A stretch of DNA of 64,000 bases from Bacteroidales bacterium (GTDB lineage: Bacteria; Bacteroidota; Bacteroidia; Bacteroidales; WCHB1-69), in assembly GCA_024400835.1 (NCBI GenBank), contig JAKSMC010000013.1, forward strand, positions 1 through 64,000. The letters run 5' to 3'. A program made the position numbers and the translations under genes. Below are positions 27,088 through 34,964 of the stretch, piece after piece. The notes under the pieces are model-generated. The model did no database searches, was not told the origin of the DNA, and worked only from the letters and a program-made list of their open reading frames with translations. Numbering within the stretch: position 1 is the stretch's first letter; each line of letters opens with the position of its first letter.

Positions 27088-28251
27088 CTACAGGCTGATA
27101 ACTTCTTCTAATCGTTGAGTCGCGGCTTTCCAGTCGTAATGTTCGTGGACGTATCGGTTGCCGTTGGCGGCCAGCTTGTCGTAGAACTCCGTGTCGAGAA
27201 GCAATTGCGACAGTGCCTCCACGTATCCCGAGGTGGTGCTGCAAGTGATGACTGCCTGCTGTTCCTCTGCAGCTTCCAGCGGTCTGCCCGCTAACGGCGA
27301 GGTAACGCACGGCAGCTTCATAGACATGGCTTCGAGAAGCTTGTTCTGCAGACCCGTGCCCATGCGCATCGGGGCGATGAAGATACGGCTCTTGGCGTAC
27401 CATTCCGCCATAGAATCAACCCATCCCGTGACGATGACGTTGTCGCTTTGCAGGGCGCGTACGCGGGCGTGCGGCGTGGCTCCGCATAGCACGAGCCGCA
27501 AGTCCGGGAACTGCTTTCGCAGTTCGGGGAAGATTTCATTGGCCAAGTATTCGGCTGCATCTACGTTGGGCGCGTAATTCATGTTCCCTGAGAAGATCAG
27601 GTCGTACGTCTTTTCTTCGCCACGGTATTGGAACTGTTCGAAATCCACACCATTGGGGACAATGGCGATTTCATCTTTGTTTTCATGCGGAATCAGGTCA
27701 CGGTCCACTGCCGTGATGATGGTCCTACCGTCAAAGCAGTCGAAGATTTCGGCTTCGTATTTGCTCACACGGCGGTATTCCATTTTGAAAAACGGCTTGG
27801 CAATAGGGGAGGCCTTCTCATAACGGCGGAGCAAGCCTTTGGAGAAGACGTCTTGATAATCCAGGGTTTTCGGAATGGGGTTCTCTTTCACATATTCGGC
27901 CATACGGAAAAGCTGGCAGTATATGTGGTCGGGTTTTATTTCTTCTATAATCTGCTGCAATCTGCGGTGGTTGTGCTTGTTGTAGAAGTATCCGCACTGC
28001 AGGGGCAGTCCGCGGAAGAAGGCGCGGGCGACGTTATAACAACGTCTTACTGCCCCCTGTTCCAACAGGAAAATTTGGCGGCAGTAAGGCGTTAGTTGCT
28101 GCATGTCTGAGTCGGATACCGGGCCGTCGTGCATCGCCGCCAGATAGATGTCGTGGCTTTCGGCCAGACAGCGTATCTGATGGTACGCGCGCAGTTTGTC
28201 CCCCTTTTCAAGGGGATATGGGAAACGTGGTAAGACGACCAGTATCTTCAT
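27088..28251 (-). CDS. GT4-type glycosyltransferase (TIGR03087-like)
   Basis: The 387-residue enzyme opens with LVVLPRFPYPLEKGDKLRAYHQ and keeps VPNGVDFEQF, IFSGNMNYAPNVDAAEYLANEI, and a GTGLQNKLLEAMSMKLPCV donor site. This resembles the sugar transferase subfamily often linked to exopolysaccharide or PEP-CTERM systems. It starts 11 bases after the ftcD stop, so it may be co-transcribed with ftcD although no metabolic link is apparent. It is cytoplasmic or peripheral, with no signal peptide. Confidence 0.87.
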   Translation of the reverse strand: MKILVVLPRFPYPLEKGDKLRAYHQIRCLAESHDIYLAAMHDGPVSDSDMQQLTPYCRQIFLLEQGAVRRCYNVARAFFRGLPLQCGYFYNKHNHRRLQQIIEEIKPDHIYCQLFRMAEYVKENPIPKTLDYQDVFSKGLLRRYEKASPIAKPFFKMEYRRVSKYEAEIFDCFDGRTIITAVDRDLIPHENKDEIAIVPNGVDFEQFQYRGEEKTYDLIFSGNMNYAPNVDAAEYLANEIFPELRKQFPDLRLVLCGATPHARVRALQSDNVIVTGWVDSMAEWYAKSRIFIAPMRMGTGLQNKLLEAMSMKLPCVTSPLAGRPLEAAEEQQAVITCSTTSGYVEALSQLLLDTEFYDKLAANGNRYVHEHYDWKAATQRLEEVISL

Positions 28252-28262
28252 ATACAGCGTTG

Positions 28263-29975
28263 TTATTTCTTTTTAGGGTTGTCGATGATGAACTCTGTTT
28301 TTTTCAGCAAAGACTTTTCGATGCGGTCAGCCTTGACAACGTATTCGTGAGCTTTGTTGATCATCATTTCGGCATATTCTTTGTCTTCCAAAGAGGAAGC
28401 ATTGATTTTGACGTTGAGGTATGCGCCATGGATGGCTGCGCGAGCGCAGAGCACGCCGACGCCGGCATCGGATACGGAAGCAGGGTTGCCCTTCTTAATC
28501 ATAGCTTCGCAGATTTCGAACACCTTGAATGAGGTTTCAACGGTTCTCATCGGAACTTCGGTAGCGTATTTGGTGGCATCTTGGATAGCCTGTTTGCGAG
28601 CGGCCTTTTCCTCAGCTGTGCCTTTCGGCATACCGAAGGCGTTCATGATGACGTTGAAGGCGTTGGTGTCTTCGTCAACGAGGGCTAAGAGTTGGTCTTT
28701 CACAGCCTGTCCCTTTTCAGCCCACTGGGAGAAGTAGTTCCATTGAGCGTCCCAGCCGGGTTTGTGGGAGGAGAGGTTTGCAACCATGGTGCCGAGGGCT
28801 GCGCCGAGTGCGCCCATATATGCGGAGATGGAACCGCCGCCAGGAGCCGGACTTTCAGCGGCTGTCTCATTGGCAAAACCCGTGCAGGTCATATCTACCA
28901 ATTTCGGAGTCGTGTCTTCTTTTTCCAACAGATATTCGATGACTTTTTCTTCAGCGTTGAAAGGCTTGAGGTCGTCGAGGCCCATGGACTTCACGGCGAT
29001 TTTCACCATTTCCTTTTCATCGATACCGAGGGAGCGGTGTTGTTTTGCGAGGTAGTATTTAGCAGCGTCGATGAGCACTTTCTTCGGTACGAGGCCGACG
29101 ATTTCGGCACCGGTGACGCGCACGCCGCGTTTGGCTGCCTTGTCGCACACTTCGTCAAATGCCTTGTGCAATGGTGTGACATTGGTGTTGGTGATGTTCA
29201 TGGACACTTGGGCGATGCCGTATTCGGCGATGTACCAGCCGATGGCTTTGGTGCCTTTCAGAGTGCCGGGCTGCATGACGGGATTTCCGTTTTCGTCTTT
29301 GATGATTTTACCCGTGATGGGGTTGCCTTCGCGTCTCGGACGGCCTTTTTCGCGAACGTCGAAAGCGATGGCGTTGGCGCGGCGCGTGGAGGTGGTGTTG
29401 AGGTTGTAGTTCACAGCGATGAGGAAGTCGCGGGCACCGATTGCGGTAGCACCGCTCTTAGCAACACTCTCGTTGAATTTGCTTGGACCGAAGTCGGGTT
29501 TCCATTCCTTAGTGGAAATACGTTCTTTGAGGGCTTCGTATTCGCCTGCGCGGCAGTTTGCCAGGTTGCGTCTCTTCTCTTCGAAGGCTGCGTTTTCGTA
29601 ACAGTAAACGGGGATTTTGAGTTCTTCGCCTACGCGTTTGGCCAGTTTGTGTGCATATTCGGCTGTTTCCTCCATGGTGATGTTGGCAACTGGAACGAAC
29701 GGGCATACATCGGTGGCGCCGAAGCGAGGGTGGTCACCGTGATGGTTGCGCATGTCGATCAACTCTTGGCATTTTGCTATGAGGGAGAATGCGGCTTCGA
29801 CAACGGCGTCGGGCGTGCCTACGAAGGTCACCACGGTGCGGTTCGTTGTTGCACCTGGGTCAACATCCAACAAAGTTACGCCTTCGGCGTGTCTGATAAC
29901 GTCGGCTACCTGTTCGATAATTTCAGGATTTCTGCCTTCACTGAAGTTCGGAACACATTCAATTAACTGTTTCAT
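28263..29975 (-). CDS. ftcD: bifunctional glutamate formimidoyltransferase / formimidoyl-THF cyclodeaminase
   Basis: FtcD transfers the formimino group from formiminoglutamate (a histidine breakdown product) to tetrahydrofolate, then releases ammonia to give methenyl-THF. The 570-residue protein has an N-terminal transferase domain (LIECVPNFSEGRNPEII, RNHHGDHPRFGATDVCPFVP) and a C-terminal cyclodeaminase domain with ESPAPGGGSISAYMGALGAALG. The fused arrangement is common in Bacteroidota. Other hut genes are not adjacent. A TAAGTTTG -7 box lies about 50 bases upstream. Confidence 0.95.
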   Translation of the reverse strand: MKQLIECVPNFSEGRNPEIIEQVADVIRHAEGVTLLDVDPGATTNRTVVTFVGTPDAVVEAAFSLIAKCQELIDMRNHHGDHPRFGATDVCPFVPVANITMEETAEYAHKLAKRVGEELKIPVYCYENAAFEEKRRNLANCRAGEYEALKERISTKEWKPDFGPSKFNESVAKSGATAIGARDFLIAVNYNLNTTSTRRANAIAFDVREKGRPRREGNPITGKIIKDENGNPVMQPGTLKGTKAIGWYIAEYGIAQVSMNITNTNVTPLHKAFDEVCDKAAKRGVRVTGAEIVGLVPKKVLIDAAKYYLAKQHRSLGIDEKEMVKIAVKSMGLDDLKPFNAEEKVIEYLLEKEDTTPKLVDMTCTGFANETAAESPAPGGGSISAYMGALGAALGTMVANLSSHKPGWDAQWNYFSQWAEKGQAVKDQLLALVDEDTNAFNVIMNAFGMPKGTAEEKAARKQAIQDATKYATEVPMRTVETSFKVFEICEAMIKKGNPASVSDAGVGVLCARAAIHGAYLNVKINASSLEDKEYAEMMINKAHEYVVKADRIEKSLLKKTEFIIDNPKKK

Positions 29976-30025
29976 TTTTTAAAGTGTTGATTATTAATTT
30001 TTTATTGATATTTCTAAAAAGTCTG

Positions 30026-30033
30026 CAAACTTA
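30026..30033 (-). promoter_or_regulatory. -7 box of the ftcD promoter
   Basis: The minus strand reads TAAGTTTG, about 51 bases before the ftcD start. Confidence 0.5.
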
Positions 30034-30103
30034 CATAAAAAAACGATGCTTGGGTTTGTTTTGGACGAAAAAGGTTGCATATATCGGCTATATGTGTAAA
30101 AAC

Positions 30104-30132
30104 AAAAAAGGCACTGAGAAACTCAGTGCCTT
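30104..30132 (-). terminator. terminator of the first tonB gene
   Basis: A perfect 11-bp stem, AAGGCACTGAG/CTCAGTGCCTT, with a 3-base loop is followed on the minus strand by a run of T. It lies 22 bases after the tonB stop. Confidence 0.9.
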
Positions 30133-30153
30133 GTATACTGGTAATTGTTGAAA

Positions 30154-30843
30154 TTACATTCTGAAAGTAACAGGAACTTGGTAGAAGCAGCGTACGGGCT
30201 TGCCCATGTTCTTACCAGGTTTCCATTTCGGCATGGCCATGACACCGCGGACAGCTTCTTTGTCGCAATCAGGGAACAAAGGAACTTTCACTTTGGCGTT
30301 ACTTACGCGGCCGTCTTTTTCAACGACGAATTCAACCAGAACTGTACCCATAATACCGTTGTTACGAGCAACTTCGGGATATTGGATTTCCTTCTGCAAG
30401 AAGGCGTTCAGAGCTTCAGGGCCGCCGGGGAATTCGGGCATGTCTTCGGTGAAGTGCACAGGAGGAGCGTCTTCTGCGTCATCTTCAACGATTTCTACAA
30501 CTTCGTCAACAATGTCTTCAACAACATCATTTTCGTCGAAGTCCTGGCTGAAGTCGAAATCTGTGGTGACCTTGATATTGTCTTCCACGATGTTGAGGAC
30601 GACTTCCTGTTGTGCTGCAGGTTGTTCTGGTGGAGGTGGAGGAGTTTGGTCTGTTGCGATGACGTCTTCGTCCTTAACTTCGATGAAATCGTCATCTGCG
30701 ACGGTGAAGGCAGGTGCTTTGTCTTCGCTGGCGAACAGTTCGAAACCTGCATAAACCAGACCTAAGACGATGCAGAGCCCAACGAGAATAAAGATTCCTC
30801 TTTTATTCTCAAGATCTCCTTTGTCGGTTTTCTTTGCTAACAT
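30154..30843 (-). CDS. energy transducer TonB (paralogue 1)
   Basis: TonB couples the proton motive force at the inner membrane to TonB-dependent outer-membrane transporters. The 229-residue protein has a short cytoplasmic start, one membrane helix (IFILVGLCIVLGLVYAGFEL, about 18-37), and an acidic linker with PPPPPEQPAAQQE and VEDIVDEVVEIVEDD. The C-terminal TonB domain (about 138-229) contains YPEVARNNGIMGTVLVEFVV and PKWKPGKNMGKPV. Its neighbour at 31029-31724 is a close paralogue. ExbB/ExbD are not in the window. Confidence 0.92.
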   Translation of the reverse strand: MLAKKTDKGDLENKRGIFILVGLCIVLGLVYAGFELFASEDKAPAFTVADDDFIEVKDEDVIATDQTPPPPPEQPAAQQEVVLNIVEDNIKVTTDFDFSQDFDENDVVEDIVDEVVEIVEDDAEDAPPVHFTEDMPEFPGGPEALNAFLQKEIQYPEVARNNGIMGTVLVEFVVEKDGRVSNAKVKVPLFPDCDKEAVRGVMAMPKWKPGKNMGKPVRCFYQVPVTFRM

Positions 30844-30889
30844 AATGAATGCTATTTTATGTTTATGAAACTTATTATTTTCGGAACCG

Positions 30890-30897
30890 CAAAAATA
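30890..30897 (-). promoter_or_regulatory. -7 box of tonB paralogue 1
   Basis: The minus strand reads TATTTTTG, 47 bases before the start. Together with the terminator on either side it shows that each tonB is its own transcription unit. Confidence 0.55.
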
Positions 30898-30931
30898 GTA
30901 ATTTTATTGATAGTTGTACATTATTTTTTCA

Positions 30932-30966
30932 GAAAAAGTTTTGAGCGCCGTAAGTGCGCTCAAAAC
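30932..30966 (-). terminator. terminator of tonB paralogue 2
   Basis: A perfect 11-bp stem, GTTTTGAGCGC/GCGCTCAAAAC, with a 7-base loop is followed on the minus strand by TTTTTCTG. Confidence 0.88.
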
Positions 30967-31028
30967 AGTGAATTATGAAGTTCTAAATTGTCTTGTACGG
31001 CCTGTTGTCGCCGATAATAAGACGCTGT

Positions 31029-31724
31029 TTAGTTCATTTTGAAGGTTACTGGAACTTGGTAATAGCAACGTACGGGCTTGTTCATATTCTTGCCGGGTTT
31101 CCATTTAGGCATGGCCATGACACCGCGTACGGCTTCTTTATCACAGTCGGGGAAGAGCGGGACTTTAACGGAGGCGTTGCTGACTTTGCCGTCCTTTTCG
31201 ATGACGAATTCAACGAGTACTGTGCCGGTAATGCCGTTGTTGCGGGCTACTTCGGGGTACTGGATTTCCTTGGCCAGGAATGCGTTCAATGCTTCGGCAC
31301 CGCCGGGAAATTCGGGCATTTCCTCGGTGAAACGTCTGGGCGGCTCTGGATCTGCTCCCAAATCCACTATCTCGATGGGGCTGTCGTCAATGAAATCGGG
31401 AATGGCGTCATCCTGTGTGATGTCTTGGGTGAAATCGAATTCTGCGTCAACACGGATGTTGTTGTCAACGATGTTCAGAATGACTTCCTGTTGTTGCTTG
31501 GGCGTTTCAACTGGCGGGGGTGGAGTTTGGTCTGTGGCCAAGACATCTTCATCGGTCACCTCGGCGAAGAAATTGTCGGCCATGGTGAAGGAGACGCCGC
31601 GGTCGCTGCTGGCAAATAGTTCGAAACCTGCGTAGACCAATGACAAAACTGCTACTAATCCTACGAGAACAAAGATTCCTCTCTTGTTCTCTAAGTTTCC
31701 TTTGTCTGTTTTTTTGGATAACAT
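31029..31724 (-). CDS. energy transducer TonB (paralogue 2)
   Basis: This 231-residue TonB is very similar to the downstream copy. The N terminus (KKTDKGNLENKRGIFVLVGL) and the C-terminal domain from EFPGGAEALNAFL onward are nearly identical. The linker differs (VETPKQQQEVILNIVDNNIR, then an acidic stretch ending LGADPEPPRRF). The pair looks like a tandem duplication followed by linker divergence, so the two may serve different outer-membrane receptors. A terminator follows 63 bases downstream. Confidence 0.92.
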   Translation of the reverse strand: MLSKKTDKGNLENKRGIFVLVGLVAVLSLVYAGFELFASSDRGVSFTMADNFFAEVTDEDVLATDQTPPPPVETPKQQQEVILNIVDNNIRVDAEFDFTQDITQDDAIPDFIDDSPIEIVDLGADPEPPRRFTEEMPEFPGGAEALNAFLAKEIQYPEVARNNGITGTVLVEFVIEKDGKVSNASVKVPLFPDCDKEAVRGVMAMPKWKPGKNMNKPVRCYYQVPVTFKMN

Positions 31725-31800
31725 AATAATGGCTTTTTAGAGTTAATAACTGCATTTCCAACGAATTTTGGAATCGCAATATTGCCATCATTAATATTTT

Positions 31801-32871
31801 TTAAGATTTTTTCACATTCCAGACGCAGCCTCCGCAGTTGTCTGTGTCTGCGCCCGTTACGGATGAAAGACAGTTTTCTTTTTCGTGAAGCCTCAGATAG
31901 CCAAGGAATGCAAAGACGATGGCTTCTTTGTAATTAATGGTGAGTTCGTCAGGGATGACTACTTTATTAGGCCACAGATTTTGCACTCTTTCGATGAGGA
32001 ATTTGTTCAGCGCCCCGCCGCCGGTGACTAAAAGGTTGTTTTTGCCTTCAGGTATGGCATTGGCAATTTGTGCTGCGACGTGCTCGACAAAAGTTCTCAG
32101 GCAATCTTCAATGGCATTATATATAATATATGTATCAAAAATTGGCATAATGTTTTGGTCAAACCATTCTTTGCCTAAGGACTTTGGCCAAGGCTGCGTA
32201 TAGTATCCGAGGCGGTTCAGTTCGTCGAGCATTTTTGGGATGACTTTTCCAGATCGTGCGGTGTTGCCGTCTTTGTCATAAGGCAGGCCGAGTTTGTTGG
32301 CCAGTAGGTTCATGCCCATGTTGCACGGTGACACGTCAAAGGCAATGCGTTGGTTGCCGCTTTGGAAAGAGATGTTGGAAAACCCTCCGAGATTGAGGCA
32401 GGCGTCATATTGTCCGAAGAGTAGCTGGTCGCCGATGGGAACTAAGGGCGCGCCTTGTCCGTGGTAGGCGACGTCCAAAGTGCGGAAATCGCAAACCGTG
32501 GTGATGCCCGTTTCGGCTGCGATAACGGGGCCGCTGCCGATTTGCGTGGTCAGGCCGACAGAAGGCTGGTGAAAGACTGTGTGCCCGTGGGAGGCAATGT
32601 AGTCAGGCTTCGCATCGTCACCTACAAAAGTGTTGATGCGCTCCGCGAAGACTTTGCCCAATGCAATGTTCAACTTGCAATAGTCCAACGCGGAGAGTTC
32701 GGTGGCGTGTGCCAACTGCTCTCGCATGTCCGGTGCGTACGGAAATGTCGCGGCTTTGAGGACTTCATAATGCCAGCAGCCCTGCTCGTCTTCTGCGAAC
32801 TTGCACCACGCCAGGTCTATGCCGTCGAGCGAGGTGCCCGACATCACGCCGATGCCTGAAGTGTATTCCAT
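31801..32871 (-). CDS. anmK: anhydro-N-acetylmuramic acid kinase
   Basis: AnmK phosphorylates and opens 1,6-anhydro-N-acetylmuramic acid during recycling of cell-wall fragments. The 356-residue protein begins MEYTSGIGVMSGTSLDGIDL and has VCDFRTLDVAYHGQGAPLVP, a FDVSPCNMGMNLLAN motif and the C-terminal LLVTGGGALN. I start it at the ATG at 32871, which shares one base with the murF stop (TAATG), a sign of coupling. A longer in-frame extension upstream lies inside murF. Confidence 0.94.
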   Translation of the reverse strand: MEYTSGIGVMSGTSLDGIDLAWCKFAEDEQGCWHYEVLKAATFPYAPDMREQLAHATELSALDYCKLNIALGKVFAERINTFVGDDAKPDYIASHGHTVFHQPSVGLTTQIGSGPVIAAETGITTVCDFRTLDVAYHGQGAPLVPIGDQLLFGQYDACLNLGGFSNISFQSGNQRIAFDVSPCNMGMNLLANKLGLPYDKDGNTARSGKVIPKMLDELNRLGYYTQPWPKSLGKEWFDQNIMPIFDTYIIYNAIEDCLRTFVEHVAAQIANAIPEGKNNLLVTGGGALNKFLIERVQNLWPNKVVIPDELTINYKEAIVFAFLGYLRLHEKENCLSSVTGADTDNCGGCVWNVKKS

Positions 32872-34124
32872 TATTGTAAAATTGAAGTCAGTTTGTCCAA
32901 GTGGATGCCGTTGGAACCTTTCACCAAGATCATTGAGTCTGTGATGGGGTTCTCGCGGAGGTATTCGTTGAGTGCTTCCACATTTCCGAAACAATGTTCA
33001 GGTTCCAGCGCACTGAATTCTGGGCCGACGAATATGACGTCGAGTTCGAATTCTGCGCACAGGTCAATGATGTGACGGTGTTCGTCGCGGCTGATGGGTC
33101 CCAACTCGCGCATATCACCCAAAATGGCGCGCTTGCGCGGGTGGGTGAGTTTTGCCAGATTCCGTATGGCCGCCTCCATGCTGGTTGGGTTGGCATTGTA
33201 GTAGTCCGAAATAATGGTGTTGCTGCCTATCGTGTTGATTTGGGAACGATGGTTGGTCGGCATATATTCGGATAACGACCGTGCAATCTGCTCATCGCTG
33301 ACTTCGAAGAAGTGACCGATAGCGGCGGCTGCTAAGAAGTTGAAAATGTTGTAACTGCCAGTCAGGTGTGTGTCAATGACATGGCCGGCTACGTTTATTT
33401 GCAAATAGGGTGACATGCTGACAATGTTGTCTTCTCCGCCTTCAGCATAGAAAACGACTTTGTCGTATTCCAATCCGTCGCGCAGAATCTTGTCGTTCAC
33501 GTTGACAAACAGCGTGCCGTTGTTTTGTATGACAGCGCGGTAGAGCGCTTTTTTCGTATGGATGATTTCCTCAACAGAGCCGAAGCCTTCGATATGGGCC
33601 TTGCCGACATTGGTGATGATGCCGAACGTCGGTTGTGCGATGTTGCAGAGAAATTCGATTTCGCCAGGATGGTTTGCTCCCATTTCAACCACGGCCAGTT
33701 GGTCTTCCGGCTTGATGGAAAGCAGAGTGAGCGGAACGCCGATGTGGTTGTTGAGATTGCCCTGGGTGTAAGTGATTGTATATTTGGCGGAAAGAACTTC
33801 TGCAATCAACTCCTTGGTGGTGGTTTTACCATTGGTCCCTGTCACACCGATGATGGGTATGGTCAGGTGCTCGCGATGGTATTTTGCCAAATCCTGTAAC
33901 GTCTTCAGACAGTCGTCCACGACAATGCAATTCGGGTTGGCAGACAAAGATTGGTCTTCTGTCACAACGTAAGCAGCCCCCTTTTCCAATGCCTGCAGTG
34001 CGAATTGGTTGCCGTCGAAGCGTTCGCCTTTGAGGCAGATGAAGATGCATCCGGGAGCGATGTTGCGGGTGTCTGTGCAGATTTTCGGATGTTTCAGATA
34101 TTTGGCATACAGTTCTTCCATCAC
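32871..34124 (-). CDS. murF: UDP-N-acetylmuramoyl-tripeptide--D-alanyl-D-alanine ligase
   Basis: MurF adds D-Ala-D-Ala to the UDP-MurNAc-tripeptide in peptidoglycan synthesis. The 417-residue Mur ligase has the ATP loop GVTGTNGKTTTKELI, LAVVEMGANHPGEIEFL, a central LTGSYNIFNFLAAAAIGHFF, NHRSQ and YYNANPTSMEAAI. The location outside a full mur cluster is notable but common. It starts 12 bases after the steroid-reductase-like gene and is coupled to anmK, so synthesis and recycling enzymes share a transcript. Confidence 0.95.
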   Translation of the reverse strand: MMEELYAKYLKHPKICTDTRNIAPGCIFICLKGERFDGNQFALQALEKGAAYVVTEDQSLSANPNCIVVDDCLKTLQDLAKYHREHLTIPIIGVTGTNGKTTTKELIAEVLSAKYTITYTQGNLNNHIGVPLTLLSIKPEDQLAVVEMGANHPGEIEFLCNIAQPTFGIITNVGKAHIEGFGSVEEIIHTKKALYRAVIQNNGTLFVNVNDKILRDGLEYDKVVFYAEGGEDNIVSMSPYLQINVAGHVIDTHLTGSYNIFNFLAAAAIGHFFEVSDEQIARSLSEYMPTNHRSQINTIGSNTIISDYYNANPTSMEAAIRNLAKLTHPRKRAILGDMRELGPISRDEHRHIIDLCAEFELDVIFVGPEFSALEPEHCFGNVEALNEYLRENPITDSMILVKGSNGIHLDKLTSILQ

Positions 34125-34136
34125 AGGAGTTTTTTA

Positions 34137-34943
34137 TTAGTAGATAAACGGGAACACGCGTTTGAGTTTCTTTGCTTTCATCTCTTCGCCGAACTCAGAT
34201 TGATAGCGTTTGTAAATGGCGTTGGCGCGGGGCACCAGGTTGGCGAAGGTCCAGATGAAGAACACCAGACCGGAAATTGACCAGGTGAGGATGGCGAAAC
34301 CGAGCCATTCGGTAAGTTCTCCCAAATAGTTGGCACTGGTCACATAATTGAACATGAAGCCTTTGGGCAGATAATGCTTGGTGTCTTCATCATTTTTGCG
34401 AAGATGACGGATAATGTAGTCTGAACGCAGATTGACGATGAAGCCAAAGATGAAAATGCATAAACCGATGATGAACTGCGGGGACCACAGCCATGCGACG
34501 TCCGTGTAGGAAAGGCCGAGCACGTGGTAGTTGGCTTTGTAGGATTCGAAGAAAATCCAATAACCCTGCATCATGGCATTGAGGATGTTGAAGGCAATGC
34601 CCATAAACATCACCGCCAAGGACATTTTGCTTTTGCCTTTCATAAGCCAGGGGAAGATGAGGGAGCGTTGGAAGTAGTGGGTCTCAAATATCAACAAAAA
34701 GACCATAGGGACGATGTCGAAGCGATGAGGTGAACATAGCCAGAGGATAATCATAGCTAGGAAAATGGGAAATTCCATAAGGAACCAAGCCAGTTTGTTG
34801 TTGATGGCCTTGCCCCATTTGCTGGATGTGAACTGACCATAACCAGCATTTACGAAGTAAAGGGAGATGAAGACCACGACTGCCATGGCAATCATAACCC
34901 AGAGGTAAATGTTGAATGCTGATGTTAAAAATTCAGGACTCAT
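34137..34943 (-). CDS. 3-oxo-5-alpha-steroid 4-dehydrogenase family membrane protein
   Basis: The 268-residue protein has six or seven hydrophobic helices and the C-terminal signature of the steroid 5-alpha-reductase family: FNYVTSANYLGELTEWLGFAI, then PRANAIYKRYQSEFGEE. Known members reduce the delta-4 bond of 3-oxosteroids or related enoyl substrates with NADPH. Some gut Bacteroidales homologues act on bile acids and steroids. Here it lies in a wall-synthesis operon, so a native substrate other than steroids is possible. Confidence 0.88.
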   Translation of the reverse strand: MSPEFLTSAFNIYLWVMIAMAVVVFISLYFVNAGYGQFTSSKWGKAINNKLAWFLMEFPIFLAMIILWLCSPHRFDIVPMVFLLIFETHYFQRSLIFPWLMKGKSKMSLAVMFMGIAFNILNAMMQGYWIFFESYKANYHVLGLSYTDVAWLWSPQFIIGLCIFIFGFIVNLRSDYIIRHLRKNDEDTKHYLPKGFMFNYVTSANYLGELTEWLGFAILTWSISGLVFFIWTFANLVPRANAIYKRYQSEFGEEMKAKKLKRVFPFIY

Positions 34944-34964
34944 AGTAATATTATTTAAAGTTTT

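Noticed and set aside
28692..29966. 424-codon open frame on the plus strand opposite ftcD
   Set aside because: It lies wholly antisense to ftcD, has a Phe/Gly/Val-rich composition with no recognisable family, and no promoter. It arises from the codon usage of ftcD.
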